Assembly (NCBI GenBank): GCA_022570795.1
Contig: JAKUDP010000013.1
Coordinates: forward strand, 558,001-622,000
Source of the DNA: Sphaerulina vaccinii
Taxonomy: Eukaryota; Ascomycota; Dothideomycetes; Mycosphaerellales; Mycosphaerellaceae
DNA: 64,000 bases
Direction: 5' to 3'
Position numbers and translations under genes: made by a program. Positions 52,560 through 63,620 of the stretch are shown in pieces; positions within the stretch are counted from its first letter, which is position 1; the number at the start of each line of letters is the position of its first letter. A model generated the notes under the pieces. It ran no database searches and was not told where the DNA came from. It saw only the letters and a list, made by a program, of their open reading frames with translations.

Positions 52560-55500
52560 ATTAATAAATAAAGTATATACTTTCTATATATTAGAGAGTA
52601 CCTAGGATTAGTAGGAGCTCTAGTATCAAAAGCTTATATATTTTAGAGAGAAGGTAGTAAAGAACCTTTACTAGATCTTAGATTTAAAAAGCCTAATACT
52701 AATTCTAAAAGAGTATAGAGTATATAGGGTCTATATAATAGTAAAGATAAAGTAGTATAAAGGGAAAGAGATATAGTAGAAGCTCTAAAGGCTAGCTCTT
52801 ATATCTATTAATATCTATAGACCCCTACCTATCTTAAAATTAGAATTTAAGTAGTAGCTTAAAATTATTAATAACTTCTTAAGAAAGAAATAGGCCTTTC
52901 TACTAAAGTTAAGAATAGATATACTACCTACTCTCTACTAATAGAAAAGGAAGGCAAAGCTTTAATCTAGAAATCCTCTCTAAGTAGTAAGAAGTAATAG
53001 AGTAAGGGAGCTTCTTACTATACTAAAGTAGTAGGAGAAAGAGAATAGAATCTCTTTCTATACTACTAAGATATATAACTCTATTTAGAATAGAGTTATT
53101 AAAAGGTCGATCTAGACCTTTAAAGAAAAAGTAAAGATAATACTAGAAGAATCTAATATACTAATTAAGTTCTAGCCTAAGATACTAGAAGTAAGTATTA
53201 TTATTAGAAATACTATTTTAAATAGACTAGATATTAATAGATATAAAGTCTTACCTAAGAAGGTATTCTTAGAATAGAGACCTCTAGTATTATACTTTAG
53301 AGTCTAGAGCTATAGAGTAGTAGTATATATAAACTCGAAGTTCTAGCTAGCTAGAATAAAATTAGATAAACTAATAAATAGAGGTAAGGATACTATATTT
53401 ATTAGTTATATTCTAGATACTACTAAAATATAGCTTTTCTAGAAGCCTAATATAGGGGCTATTAAGGCCTATAGTAATACTAAGTAGTTTAAGTATAAGA
53501 AAGAAGGAGATTTGGAGTTAAATATTCCTAAACTTAACTAATCTAGTAGCATACTAGTTAGGAAACTAGTAGAGAGACTAAAGAAGTAGGAAGAGTTCTA
53601 AAGTCTATTAGGCTCTAGGGGCCTAACTAAATATTAACTACTATTTATATAGCTTAGACCTCTACCGATAGATAAGGAAAAGTACTAGAAGATAGAAGAT
53701 CTAAAAGAAGAAAACTCTAGGAATATATAGCTTTAGAAGGAGAAAATTAGAATAGAGTAGCCGACTAATTAGCTAACTAAAGTTTATTAAAGGACTAGTA
53801 GAAATATATATATATTAGAAAATATCTAGATATTATATAAGATCTACTAGAAGTAAGAGTATAATCCTAGAAGAGAAGAAGATCTATTTTAGATAAAGGG
53901 AAAGAACCTAAACCTAAAGCCTATAGTATAGTTATAAAGTAGGTCCTCTAAAAGAGGTAGAGAGATAAAAAAGAGGATATATCTAACCTAAAGTATTATA
54001 AAGCATTCCTTAGCCTAATTAAAAAAGAAGAGAATTATATCTAGGAAATCTTAGTAGAGATTAAAAAAGTTGCATTTATAGTACTTAGACCTAATATTAT
54101 TTTAAAGTAAGAGGTCCCTATTCCAAAGTCCTATAAAGAGGTAATATAGAATTCTAAATAGAGCTATATATAGGAAGAAGTAATCTAGAGAGAACTAGTA
54201 GCTTTAGATAGTAACTATACTTAGAAGCTAGTTTTGCTACTAAAGAATATAAACCTTATAATATCTAGGTAGGTTTTTAATATAAAAAGATTAATTAGTA
54301 GAGCTATTAAAAGGTTTAAAGTAAGACTAGTTGCTAGAGGATTCTCCTAGAAGTTTAGAGTAGACTTTAAAGATACCTTTATACTAACTATAAGATATAA
54401 TACTTTAAAAGTATTTATAGTAGTTATTTGCGAGAAGGACTTAGAAATATACTAAGTAGATATAAATAATATATTTATAAAGAGCTCTCTAAAAAAAGAT
54501 ATCTATATAATTCTACCTCTAGAAGTAGAGGTTCTACTAAACTAGGTCCTAAAAATCCTAAAGAGTCTCTATAGACTTAAGTAAGTAGTAAAAGACTAGA
54601 ATAAACTCTATATCTTAAAGCTAGAATAGATAGAATTTATTAATTAATTAGAAATCGACCTATACCTATTTATCTATAGAGAAAGAAGAATTATAGTCCT
54701 AACCTATATAGATAATATACCTATTATAGTACTAGAACTAAAAGATATTCTCTAGTTTAAAAAATAGCTTAGTAAAGTCTTTAAGATTAAGAATCTAAAG
54801 AAGCTAGAAAAGATTCTTAAAATAAAAATAATAAAAAATAGAGTTATAGAAACTCTAAAGCTTAATTAAGAATACTATATCTAAGAGAACCTTATAAGGC
54901 TAAATATAACTAAGGAAAATACCTATCTAACTCTCTTACTAATAGATAGTTATAAAAGCCTTACTAAGGCAATTCTATCTAATAAGAGATATACTAAATA
55001 GAAGTACTAAAGCTAGATAGATATATAGATATAGCTAATAGTTATAATAAAACTAGATATTGCTTTTGCTCTTAGTAGACTAAGCTTATATATAGCTAAT
55101 CTAATAAAAGAATATATAAATACTCTAAAGAAACTAGTAAAATACCTTAGGTTGTCTCTAGACCTAGAACTTATATTTAGAAGAAGTAGTAGAAGCCTTA
55201 TTAGATATTTAGACTCTAACTATATAATAGATAAGGTAGATAGAGTCTTAATTCTAGAATCTATCTTCTTCCTCTATAGAGTACTAGTATCTTAGATAAG
55301 TAAGAAGTAGAAGTCTATAGTAATATTAACTATAGAGGCTAAGTATATAGCTCTAAATATATATACTAAGTAATCTTAATTCCTAGTAGCACTTTTAAGG
55401 GAAATAGACTATATAGAGTTAGTAGGAGAATATTCTTTTTAACTACTTATTAAAGCGAACTCTAATATAGTAAATAAACTTAGACCTATTTAGATTATAG

Positions 55501-55620
55501 GAGATAACTAAGTATCTCTAACCCTAGTTAAAGATACCTATACCTATAAGAGATTAAAATATATTAATATAGCCTATAATAATATTAGGAGACTCTAGTA
55601 GTAAAGGAAGATAGTAGTAG
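52560..55620 (+). pseudogene. Copia pol relic: integrase, reverse transcriptase, RNase H
   Basis: The frame is shattered by TAG/TAA, but conserved spacing remains. The integrase C-terminal part (53100-53500) has a proline/arginine-poor stretch followed by an L-D-R-basic run. The polymerase core (54200-54900) has the fingers and palm blocks in normal order, and the C-terminal part (55030-55600) has the RNase H blocks. Integrase before polymerase defines the Copia order. No intact domain survives. Confidence 0.7.
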
Positions 55621-55811
55621 TATATATTCTAATAAAAGAGATAGTTGTAGATAGGTTAACTAAGCCGAAGAATAGTCCCTAATTCTAGAAGTTTATAAAA
55701 CAACTCTAGCTTATATAAATAGCTTTTCTATACTTAATAAGTTATTAAGATTTAGAATAGAATATAAGTACTAGAATATAGAGTAGAAGAACTATCTAGC
55801 CTAAGTAGAAG

Positions 55812-56058
55812 TATTAGAAAGTATAGTCTAGTTAGACTATCTAAGAGACACCCTCTTAGGGATTAGATTATATAATATATATTATATAATAGTAGGTTAT
55901 ATAACTTATCTAATACTCTATATCTTAGGAGGAGATGCAACCTATACCTAACTAATATAATTAATATAGTTAGTTCCTATCTAACGCTTCTACTTCTATT
56001 ATATATTAAAACTCTTCCTATATATTATAGGTATATATATTATTATTCTATTTCGATA
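55812..56058 (+). repeat. 3' LTR of the Copia element
   Basis: Same length and boundaries as the 5' LTR. It keeps a few unmutated CpA/TpG (for example in GAGACACC and GATGCAACC), where the 5' copy has TpA. The two LTRs were therefore not mutated equally. Confidence 0.85.
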
Positions 56059-57830
56059 GTTTTTATAGTATTTCTCTTTCTATTTTTCTATAGTAGACTA
56101 ATTATAGAAGTATCTAGAGTAATTAAACTCTAGATAGATACTATTAAGTATTTATAATAGTAAAATACTAATTTTAGTATTATATATAAACTAAATATAA
56201 CTAGCTATTAAGCTTAGAAGACTATTTCTATAGATCTACTAACTTTACTACTTACTAATAATAATTTTACTAGCTATATTAATTAAGTAACTATACTTAT
56301 TAATATAGAATATAATTATTAAAATTTAAATATAGCTTTAAATATTAGTAAGTAGATAATAGTTTCTTTTACTATTATATATAGAAATATCTACTATATA
56401 TTATAAACTAAACTAAATAGTACTTAATAACTAACTAATTAAATAGAAGCTACTTTCTATATTCTCTATAATTTCTATACTATCTAAAAAAGTAAAGAGA
56501 ATAGATAGTAGAAAATATAAAAGTTAGTAACTCTAAAATATATAACTATAAGTATATAGATAATATTCTTTAGTAAATAAATAGAAGTTTTATACTTAAC
56601 TTATTTTAAATATTTTATATATACTATTTAGAACTACTACTTTTATAAAAAATATTATTATAAAAAAATATATTCTATATTATAATAATAATATAGTAGA
56701 TTCTAATACTTTATTAGATAATCTATAATAGTATATAGTAGCTAGAGTTATATATTATAAGTTTTACTATAAAGTTATATATTCTATATACTAGTAATTT
56801 AGTATATTATTTTTAGTACTTATAGTAATAAATATAAAAAATAAAATCTTAGAATATATATATAAACTAGTATAAATTAATAATATTAATATCTATAATA
56901 GAATATATAAGTTTCTAACTAGTCTACTAGATTTCTATAGTTTATTAATTAGAATACTAGACTAAATACTAGAGTTAATATATTTAAACTATTATATAGC
57001 TAAATACTATTTAAAGTCTTAGACTTATATTTTAGTATATTACTTATAAAAATAGAAAGTAGATTATTATAACTTTAAATTTTACTCTAAAAATATTAGA
57101 AAAATATAATCTATTTATAGTAATACTAACTTTAATATAACTTTACTTTTTCTCTATAATAGTAGTATATTTTTTATATTATTACTTTAATAATTATACT
57201 TATAGTAATAATATTATATAATATAATTAATTAAGAATATAGTACTATTAAGTCTATTTTCTATCTATTTCTTCTGTTACTACTATAGACTTCTAAGTCT
57301 ACTAAGTCTATTCTACTATTAGAGAAAGTAGACTATATTTTTTATTTAGTAATATTTATTTTCTAGAACTAAATAAAAGTTATAATTCTAGTATTTTATA
57401 AATAAGATAAATAGAGCTTTTAGTACCTACTTTAGATAAGCTATACTTAGTTTAACTTAATATTATACTCTATATTATTTATAGCTTCTTTAGTATTTTT
57501 AAAAAGCTAATACTAAGAATCTAAGAATCTTGTCTCTAACTAGCTATAATAAATACTATAATACTATTTTATTAAAGTTTCTTTTATAGTTGCTTTCTAC
57601 TAGTAATCTCTATAAACTAATATTTTAATAGCTCTCTAGATTTAGATTAGAGAGCTTAATTTTCTACTCTATTTATTCTTAGGAACTAAACTAGTATTTT
57701 CTATATTACTTCTTCTCTTATAGTACCGAAAATTTATAACTTATTACTCGGTTTCCTAGTTATAATAGCTTGTTTAGTCCGGCTTTTAGACTGTCCTATA
57801 GCGCTACCAAATTTTTATAGCTGCAGTAGG
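56059..57830. repeat. AT-rich flank outside the 3' LTR, identity lost
   Basis: About 1.8 kb with the same mutational signature but outside the Copia element; the 371 bp before the 5' LTR (49936-50306) are similar. The Copia element may therefore be nested in an older repeat. I could not recognise a transposase or LTR here. Confidence 0.55.
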
Positions 57831-57928
57831 GACCGGGGGCAGGTTGATGCGTTGCCCAGAGCTTCTTTCAGTTATTATATGCAAAACAGTAGGAGCAGGG
57901 TATCGACTTGCGTTTCTGCTACTCTCAA

Positions 57929-58159
57929 CTAGGCTTTCTTCAAACTCTCCGACATTTTGTGGCACAGTACGCTCTGTGCTCGACCCGGAGATGGCCTACC
58001 TTCAAGCATCTGTAATACCCGTTCATTGTCTCTTCTCAGTTCTATGAAGTCATCGTCCAGCTTCGAATGCCACGGGTAAAGAACGAAAACTTGAAAGCTG
58101 AGCGCTGATGTTGCGACCAGGAAATTTGTGATGGAGAATCGACGAGCGAAAACTGGCAT
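57929..58159 (-). CDS. Small single-pass membrane protein, probably mitochondrial
   Basis: 76 residues from ATG 58159. The sequence opens with a basic/aromatic start (MPVFARRFSITNF), one hydrophobic segment (LVATSALSFQVFVLYPW) and then a soluble acidic helix (LDDDFIELRRDNERVLQMLE). I recognise the pattern of a short fungal mitochondrial protein family (one membrane pass followed by an H-x-x-L-D-x-D-F-type region), but no name is certain. Codon use and base composition are normal although the border of the RIP block lies about 100 bp from the stop. No intron needed. Confidence 0.62.
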   Translation of the reverse strand: MPVFARRFSITNFLVATSALSFQVFVLYPWHSKLDDDFIELRRDNERVLQMLEGRPSPGRAQSVLCHKMSESLKKA

Positions 58160-59383
58160 CTCGATGACTGGCGAAGAGTGATTGTAGCTGTGTTATGTCG
58201 TGTGGAAAAAGTCGTATGAACCGTCACATGGACAGTTCGTATTGGAGCAGTCGTGTGGAAGTGTGGAAGAAGTGTTGCGTAGAAGCTGGGTGAAGAGGTT
58301 TCGGAAAGAAATATCTTTCAACGGGAATAGCCTTCACACTCTCAGCACACGACATCTTACAACTTGCATCGCTGTCCAAATTGGGAGATCGCACGGGAGT
58401 TGCGGAGCCGTGGCAACAGTCTTGAGACACATCCTGGCCTGAAGCTCTCAAATGGCTCGTGAAGTCACGCCACGCGCAGTGGCAACTGCACAAGCTACGT
58501 TTCCATCGGGAAAACTGTAGCGTCGATGTTGAGCACATGTTTCAAGGCGCGGCAGGTAGCCGCCCCAGAAGATTATGCGTCGGGATGAAGTGCGGTAGGT
58601 ACAGTACCAACATGGAACGAGGATTCTATTCTTCCATCTTCATCTCTACTTCATAGCATGGCAAAGAGCATTGCCACCGACGTGGGGAATTGTCGATGGA
58701 TGGACTTTGGCAATATGCGGCCGAAGTGGTATGTGCCGGGGCCGTCATTCTCTGCGAAGGTCGGCGGAGGAGCTTTCGTCTGAACGTCACGTCAAGACCA
58801 TGTACCGATTAAACATTGACGAGCGCCGACTTTCTAAGCTGGCTAAATTGGAGCTAGACGAGGAGAGAATTGGCTTCTCCCACCACACAATCACTACTGC
58901 CTACAGTCGAGAATCGGCTTCTGCCACTGCCCTTAACAAGGGTTGAGAAACAGGGCTAAAGAGTGAGGCTGAAGATTGAGACGAGTATTTGGAGTACGGC
59001 GCTGCAACGGCGGTCTTTAATTGGCGCACATCTGCTCCATCTCCTTCGTAGGTAGTTGGTTATTTACAGACGTTCCTACATGTCCTATGGTCTCCTTCCA
59101 TCCTTCTTTGCAAATGCCTAAGTCGAGGTCTACCAATCGCCTACCGTATACGGCACGAAAATATAGTAGGGCGGTGTGTCGGCAAACGAAGAATAGGCTG
59201 ACTTGGACAAGGAATGTATTCTTTAAGGACCCTGGACTGGACACAACACTCGCTAACCGAGATTCACTTGATGCCCGCAGGCCTAACGGATCATATAGCA
59301 AATTGCGAACAGGCTGACCGTCTTCATCTCACGCGGTTCTCCTCAAAGGACGGCTTCGGATCGGCAAGTCGTACTTTGATCTG
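58160..59383. other. Intergenic region, 1.2 kb, no supported gene
   Basis: Upstream of the small membrane protein. Frames of 65-105 codons occur on both strands without recognisable motifs. Confidence 0.45.
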
Positions 59384-59915
59384 CTAGACGACTTCCAGTT
59401 CGGCGACGATTATAGATCTCTGACATAGAGGACAACGCCAGATTGCTGCGTCTATTACAGCCTCGAGACATAGACGATAGTAGATGTGTAGGCAAGGAAG
59501 TGCTGCGATCTGGTCAGAACCCTCGATAGTGTCCATACAGACTACACTAGGAATATGTGTTAGTTTGCAATAGGTAACGCACTACGGAGGCGTGCGTACT
59601 AACCATAGTGGGTGGATGTAGACTCTTGCAGGCATGACAGCAGCAGTCCTTTCGGACCAAGACTTGAGAGTTCCGTACTGAGCGTTGGTTTGATATTCCT
59701 GTTTGGCCAGCGGGATTATTGGCAGCTAATCTAGAGCCGCGCGGTCCAATATCTGGTGTCTAATAGACGGAGAGAGAATTTATTAGTGCTGAGGCAGGAA
59801 GGACTGTTTGGGAATTGCAAGGTGCGTACATTGCGTAAACAACGAGCAAGATCACTATTAGACCTGAGGCTGCGAACACGGTTGCATAAATGAAACCCTG
59901 AGTCGGCGTCCCCAT
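59384..59915 (-). pseudogene. RING-finger membrane protein with one in-frame TAG
   Basis: Three exons (59830-59915, 59604-59759, 59384-59546) with introns of 70 and 57 bp give exactly 135 codons. An N-terminal membrane segment (GFIYATVFAASGLIVILLVV) is followed by a linker and a RING domain: CVVCMD, LPCLHIYYRLC and RCPLC. The position that is normally the fifth zinc ligand (H in H-x-x-C) is Tyr (IYYRLC). A TAG at 59726-59728 interrupts exon 2. Introns, phases and stop fit perfectly otherwise. Such proteins are membrane-bound E3 ubiquitin ligases. With the stop, and without the zinc ligand, this copy is probably not functional. Confidence 0.66.
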
Positions 59916-60656
59916 CTCGTCGTATTGCGGCTGCTGAGCGGGAATAATCGAGAAATGGCGATTGCGAATTCGACGGACCTGGACACGAAAGGTGTATGCA
60001 ACAAAATGCACTACATACTCCGAGCAATGCCAGGCCTTTTGTCAAGCCTCCACGCCAGGAAGTAGATCAGTGGTGCGCTTAACCTAGAGACGCTCTCGAC
60101 TGCGTCCTTGAAGTCTGAGCATCACATAACACGCGGTAGCGGTGTCATTGGCTTGTAATATCAGCTGTCAAAACACGACACATGAGACGGATTTAGCGCC
60201 GCGTGCCAAGAGAGATCAGTCCAGAACTAGTCACCATCGTAGCTGCGAAGATCATCTTGACGGACAAAGTCCCGATATAAGAATTACAGAAAGCACTACC
60301 CTCCCACTGCCTCACGCACCAATAATATCGTCGTGGCAAGAAAGTCCCTTTGGTCTCCGCATCGTCGCCCAAATGTCCAGATGTGACAGCATACCTTCTC
60401 GATGGTGGCGGACTGCACGACTTCGTCTAAGGTGGGGCCATGCATCGCTTTCGATATCTGTCGTGGCTTGTTGGACTGATGATGCCTCTCCTGAGACATG
60501 GCACTCTAGCATACACAAAGAGAATCCGTGACCACCATATATACACATGGTGTAGTGCAACGGTCCGAGATTCATCACCACTACCACTTCTCATTCCAGT
60601 CCAGCTGCACTGCCACCCACCAGACATACGATCCTCAATCCACCAAATCCCTCACA
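59916..60656. other. Intergenic region, 0.7 kb, no supported gene
   Basis: Upstream of the Hsp20 gene and of the RING gene. No gene seen; likely contains the Hsp20 promoter. I did not see a clear nGAAn heat-shock-element array. Confidence 0.45.
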
Positions 60657-61322
60657 ATGAGTTCACCAGTGTACAACTTTGAACCGCCAATTTACGTGGA
60701 CCATTTACATGAGCGCCTCCACCAGCACAACAGTTTCCTCGGCGTGATTGGACGTAGGCTTCCGAACCAAAAGAATCATCCAAACTACCCAGACGTGGAC
60801 ATAAGCGACACAGCCAGCCACTGCTACATCGATGTTGAAGTACCTGGAATCAGTGAACCCGAGGCGTTGTCGCTGGAATGGACTGGCCTCAGAACTCTCG
60901 TTGTCAGCGGCACCACCACTCGTCCGGAGCGCTTGCACAGCACAAACGATACAATTGATCCGCAAGAGTGCACTTCACGTGGCTCGTCCCCCAAGGTGGT
61001 TAAAGTCAACGCGGCTAAAAATGGCGAAGAGAAGCCAGACGACGATGATGGCGTCGGCACCGAGTTACCACCCTGGCTCATTGTCGCCGAACGAAAGATC
61101 GGCTTTTTCCGGCGCCAAATCCAATTGCCCGTTGAGGTGGAGATGGATAGACTCGTTGCCAAGCTGGAAGCTGGATTGCTGTACATCGATGTGCCAAAGA
61201 AGACGTCACGAGCTCGGGCAGAGACCGGAAAGGTCAAGATCGAGGCAGCGGGGAGGGACCAACCTCCTCATCAGTGCGCTCCGTCTCAAAGCACGACAAT
61301 GAAAGCGGCCTCTATGTATTAA
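60657..61322 (+). CDS. Small heat-shock protein, Hsp20/alpha-crystallin family
   Basis: 221 residues from ATG 60657 (MSSPVYNFEPPIYVDHLHER). The alpha-crystallin domain starts with YPDVDISDTASHCYIDVEVP, continues with EALSLEWTGLRTLVVSGTTT, and ends FFRRQIQLPVEVEMDRLVAK and LEAGLLYIDVPK, which holds the terminal strand; an I-x-V-like C-terminal motif was not identified. A charged insertion of about 50 residues (around 100-145) between the two sheets is long compared with yeast Hsp26 or Hsp42. Hsp20 chaperones bind unfolding proteins without ATP. An upstream in-frame extension lacks a fitting start. No interruption. Confidence 0.86.
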   Translation: MSSPVYNFEPPIYVDHLHERLHQHNSFLGVIGRRLPNQKNHPNYPDVDISDTASHCYIDVEVPGISEPEALSLEWTGLRTLVVSGTTTRPERLHSTNDTIDPQECTSRGSSPKVVKVNAAKNGEEKPDDDDGVGTELPPWLIVAERKIGFFRRQIQLPVEVEMDRLVAKLEAGLLYIDVPKKTSRARAETGKVKIEAAGRDQPPHQCAPSQSTTMKAASMY

Positions 61323-63017
61323 ACCCTGTGGGAAATGGCGGAATTGGTTTTGCGTGGCCTGCGTGTCCATATAACATTCGTTTACGTGCCTTTCTTTCTT
61401 CAAAACGTATCCTCTCTTCGCTTCCTTCTCGTAGACAGACGCAACAATCAATTAATCATTTCAACTCTACATGGGACAAGATTCAGGAAGATCATGTGGT
61501 CATTCCAGTGTCATACGGTTTCACCACGGTGAAGATTCTTTCCTCGAACTGGCAAAGCTGGTTCCAATGCGATTGTGCGTGCTGGATGAAAGCAGGAGTA
61601 AAACAGCGGTAGCAACAGATCGGTGTGATCGAAACGGATCAGAACGCAATTGTTGGCGAAGATGCCCGACCTCGAGCTCCCATCAAATTTCCGAGGCGTT
61701 CAGAGTGGCACACGTGTTTATGATCGCTCTAATGAGCTGGGAGTATGGTGACAGAAACTCTAGATGACGAGAGTGTTGAACTGTACGAGAATCGATCGCA
61801 CGTCGTACATACGGGACTACGAGATATCTTGAACGACAATATCTTTCGGGCCTTTCATCCGCAGCCTGCGATAGTATCGCTCAAACGAGAAGACTGTCCC
61901 ACTCGGGTTGAGCCACATCAAGACTTCCCCAGTGCTCCTACGATGGCCATTTGGATCTCGTTCTTTCCATGGTTCCCATCGTTCTCATCGGAGTGTCGCA
62001 CGTCAGGTTTGTGTGCCCGAGGGTGATCCCCGTCACCGTCTTTGAGTACCAAGTCAGCCGCAAGTGACTCGGGCTTACTTGAGCGTCTGGAAACAGATCG
62101 CCGAACCCAGTGCGGTCGTCGGTGATGACCATGCTTCTCCGATCGAGCAGTCGATCCGTTTCCAGTAGTCTGCTCGCCACGGCCATCACAGTAGCATTCC
62201 TGCCAGAATGTTGCGTTCGGCTGCTTGGCTTCTGGGTACGATTGTTTGCTCACACGAACGCTTCGAGTCGCCAAGTCGGTTTTGGGCTGTCTCTTTTGAA
62301 GGTGTTTGAGCGTCCCTCCGGGTACGACGCTCAAGCACGAACACAGACAAGGGGGAATATTGCAAGGACATCCACGATGTTGACGTTTTAAAGCGCCATA
62401 GTCACCGTCGGTATTACTAGACGCGATTAGCTGAAAGTCGGGGGTACACAATATCACACAACTGAGAGTACGAACATGGTGTTGTCTTGAGAACTGCGCG
62501 TTGTCGACAGCTATAGAGTGGAGTTGTCGAGAGTCATAATGTCTGGCTTCAGTAGTACTCGTTGCCAAGAAATCCGAGCAGCGAGGTAGGTGTTCTTTGA
62601 TGGAACAGGAGATGTGGACTATAGCCAATGGCTTATAAGCTTATAAGCACGACCATGATTGGTAGATCTTGTTCGCTGAATTTCTCATGGTTTGACCCGG
62701 TGGCATGATGCATCTGCTGATGCAGCCAACGTATGCCGCTCTGGCCACTCTGTTGGAGGTCCTCCGAGCTGTAATGTTTTCTCGCTGCTGACCTGGAAGT
62801 CCAGTGCATGGTGGCCGTGATTCTGCATGACCGATGCACAGCGTTCTGACTTGAGAGGTCAGAGCATGGAGCATCTCATCAGTGCATCCACTTGAACGAG
62901 TCCTAGATATGACTGCCTCGCTGCCTCACAGAGCTTCTTTCGCAAGATAGCTTCGCATCGTTTCTTCCCGTTCTGAAGAAAACAGCTTTGGATCCTTTTC
63001 GACGCGGCATTGCAGTC
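61323..63017. other. Intergenic region, 1.7 kb, no supported gene
   Basis: Contains frames up to 236 codons on minus (61918-62628) with no recognisable domain and a cysteine/histidine-rich composition typical of chance reading. A TTATAAGC tandem pair is at 62633-62648. Confidence 0.45.
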
Positions 63018-63620
63018 ATGCGTTTCCAAGCTACAACGCTCCATAGCCAAACACACAAAGGCTCTGCAGCGAACCGCATGTGGACGAGTATTGTACCCCT
63101 GCCTTCTATCCCAGAGCGCAACAACTATCACGAATGGAACAGCTGCGGAAATTCTCAAGCGGCAGCCCGTCGCTCGAATGTGCAATTGGTTTCGACACTT
63201 TCATCGAATGCATCGCCGCTCGACCAGGACCAGGACCAGGACCTCGGGCGCGGAACCGGCCACATCGCTGATAAGGGGCAGTGCAGACGGGATAACAGGA
63301 GTGAGTTTGATAATACACTCAATGGTGGGTCGCCAAGCTTTCGGACTAATGTCCGTGCAGACTGGGATCTATGTGGAGCTTGCGATCATCTTACGGCGAA
63401 GCATCTGAGCTCTGAAAGCGACGGTGGCCAGGAGACGAACGAGCATGTGGGATCTTCTGTCAGCTATGGAAGTACTGCGGCGACGATGAAAGCAGAGGGA
63501 TCTTCCTTCTTGCGCTGTTCTAATTGCCGATTGCTTCGCAGATGGACTTTCGTGGATGAGTTCCGGGATGGGGAATACTATACTCAAATGCTTCCTGTAG
63601 TCTGTGTTTGTAAAGCATGA
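63018..63620 (+). CDS. Cysteine-rich hypothetical protein
   Basis: A possible two-exon gene: 63018-63300 and 63361-63620, 180 residues. A 60-bp intron (GTGAGT, CTAAT branch, GCAG) has strong signals, but it is a multiple of three and contains no stop, so unspliced reading stays open too. The C-terminal half holds three Cys pairs: DLCGACDHL, LRCSNCRLL and VVCVCKA, a possible zinc-binding fold. A short DQDQDQD repeat lies in exon 1. I do not recognise the family; the N-terminal half may be non-coding. Start 63018 is the first ATG in frame. Confidence 0.4.
   Translation: MRFQATTLHSQTHKGSAANRMWTSIVPLPSIPERNNYHEWNSCGNSQAAARRSNVQLVSTLSSNASPLDQDQDQDLGRGTGHIADKGQCRRDNRSEFDNTLNGGSPSFRTNVRADWDLCGACDHLTAKHLSSESDGGQETNEHVGSSVSYGSTAATMKAEGSSFLRCSNCRLLRRWTFVDEFRDGEYYTQMLPVVCVCKA
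63222..63243 (+). repeat. Short CCAGGA tandem repeat
   Basis: A hexanucleotide repeated about 3.5 times. In the frame of the candidate gene it encodes alternating Asp-Gln. Confidence 0.75.

Larger units (their letters stand above)
50307..56058 (+). mobile_element. Copia-type LTR retrotransposon, heavily RIP-mutated
   Basis: Two direct 247-bp repeats (50307-50553 and 55812-56058) bound a 5.75-kb element. Read on the plus strand, it shows many stops yet keeps Copia order: integrase C-terminal blocks near 53100-53500, then reverse transcriptase (54200-54900) and RNase H (55030-55600). Readable shreds include a V-A-R-G-F-S motif, a Y-I-D-N block where the family has YVDD, and an A-K-Y-I-A-L-N motif near the RNase H end. 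Just after the 5' LTR, GGTTATAAGCCTAGG could be a mutated primer-binding site. No target-site duplication is evident. The element is inactive. Confidence 0.85.
49936..57830. repeat. AT-rich block with RIP-like mutation
   Basis: Base composition changes abruptly at about 49935 and back at about 57830. Inside, CpA and TpG are nearly absent while TpA is very frequent, and long open frames vanish. This is the product expected from repeat-induced point mutation (C-to-T in CpA, on both strands). Gene bodies on either side keep normal composition. Confidence 0.92.

Noticed and set aside
49936..57830. Centromere or large structural AT-rich element
   Set aside because: The LTR pair and the pol relic explain most of the block; the AT content fits RIP.
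61918..62628. 236-codon open frame on minus
   Set aside because: Low-complexity mixture rich in Arg, Ser and Cys with no recognisable motif; typical of a chance frame.
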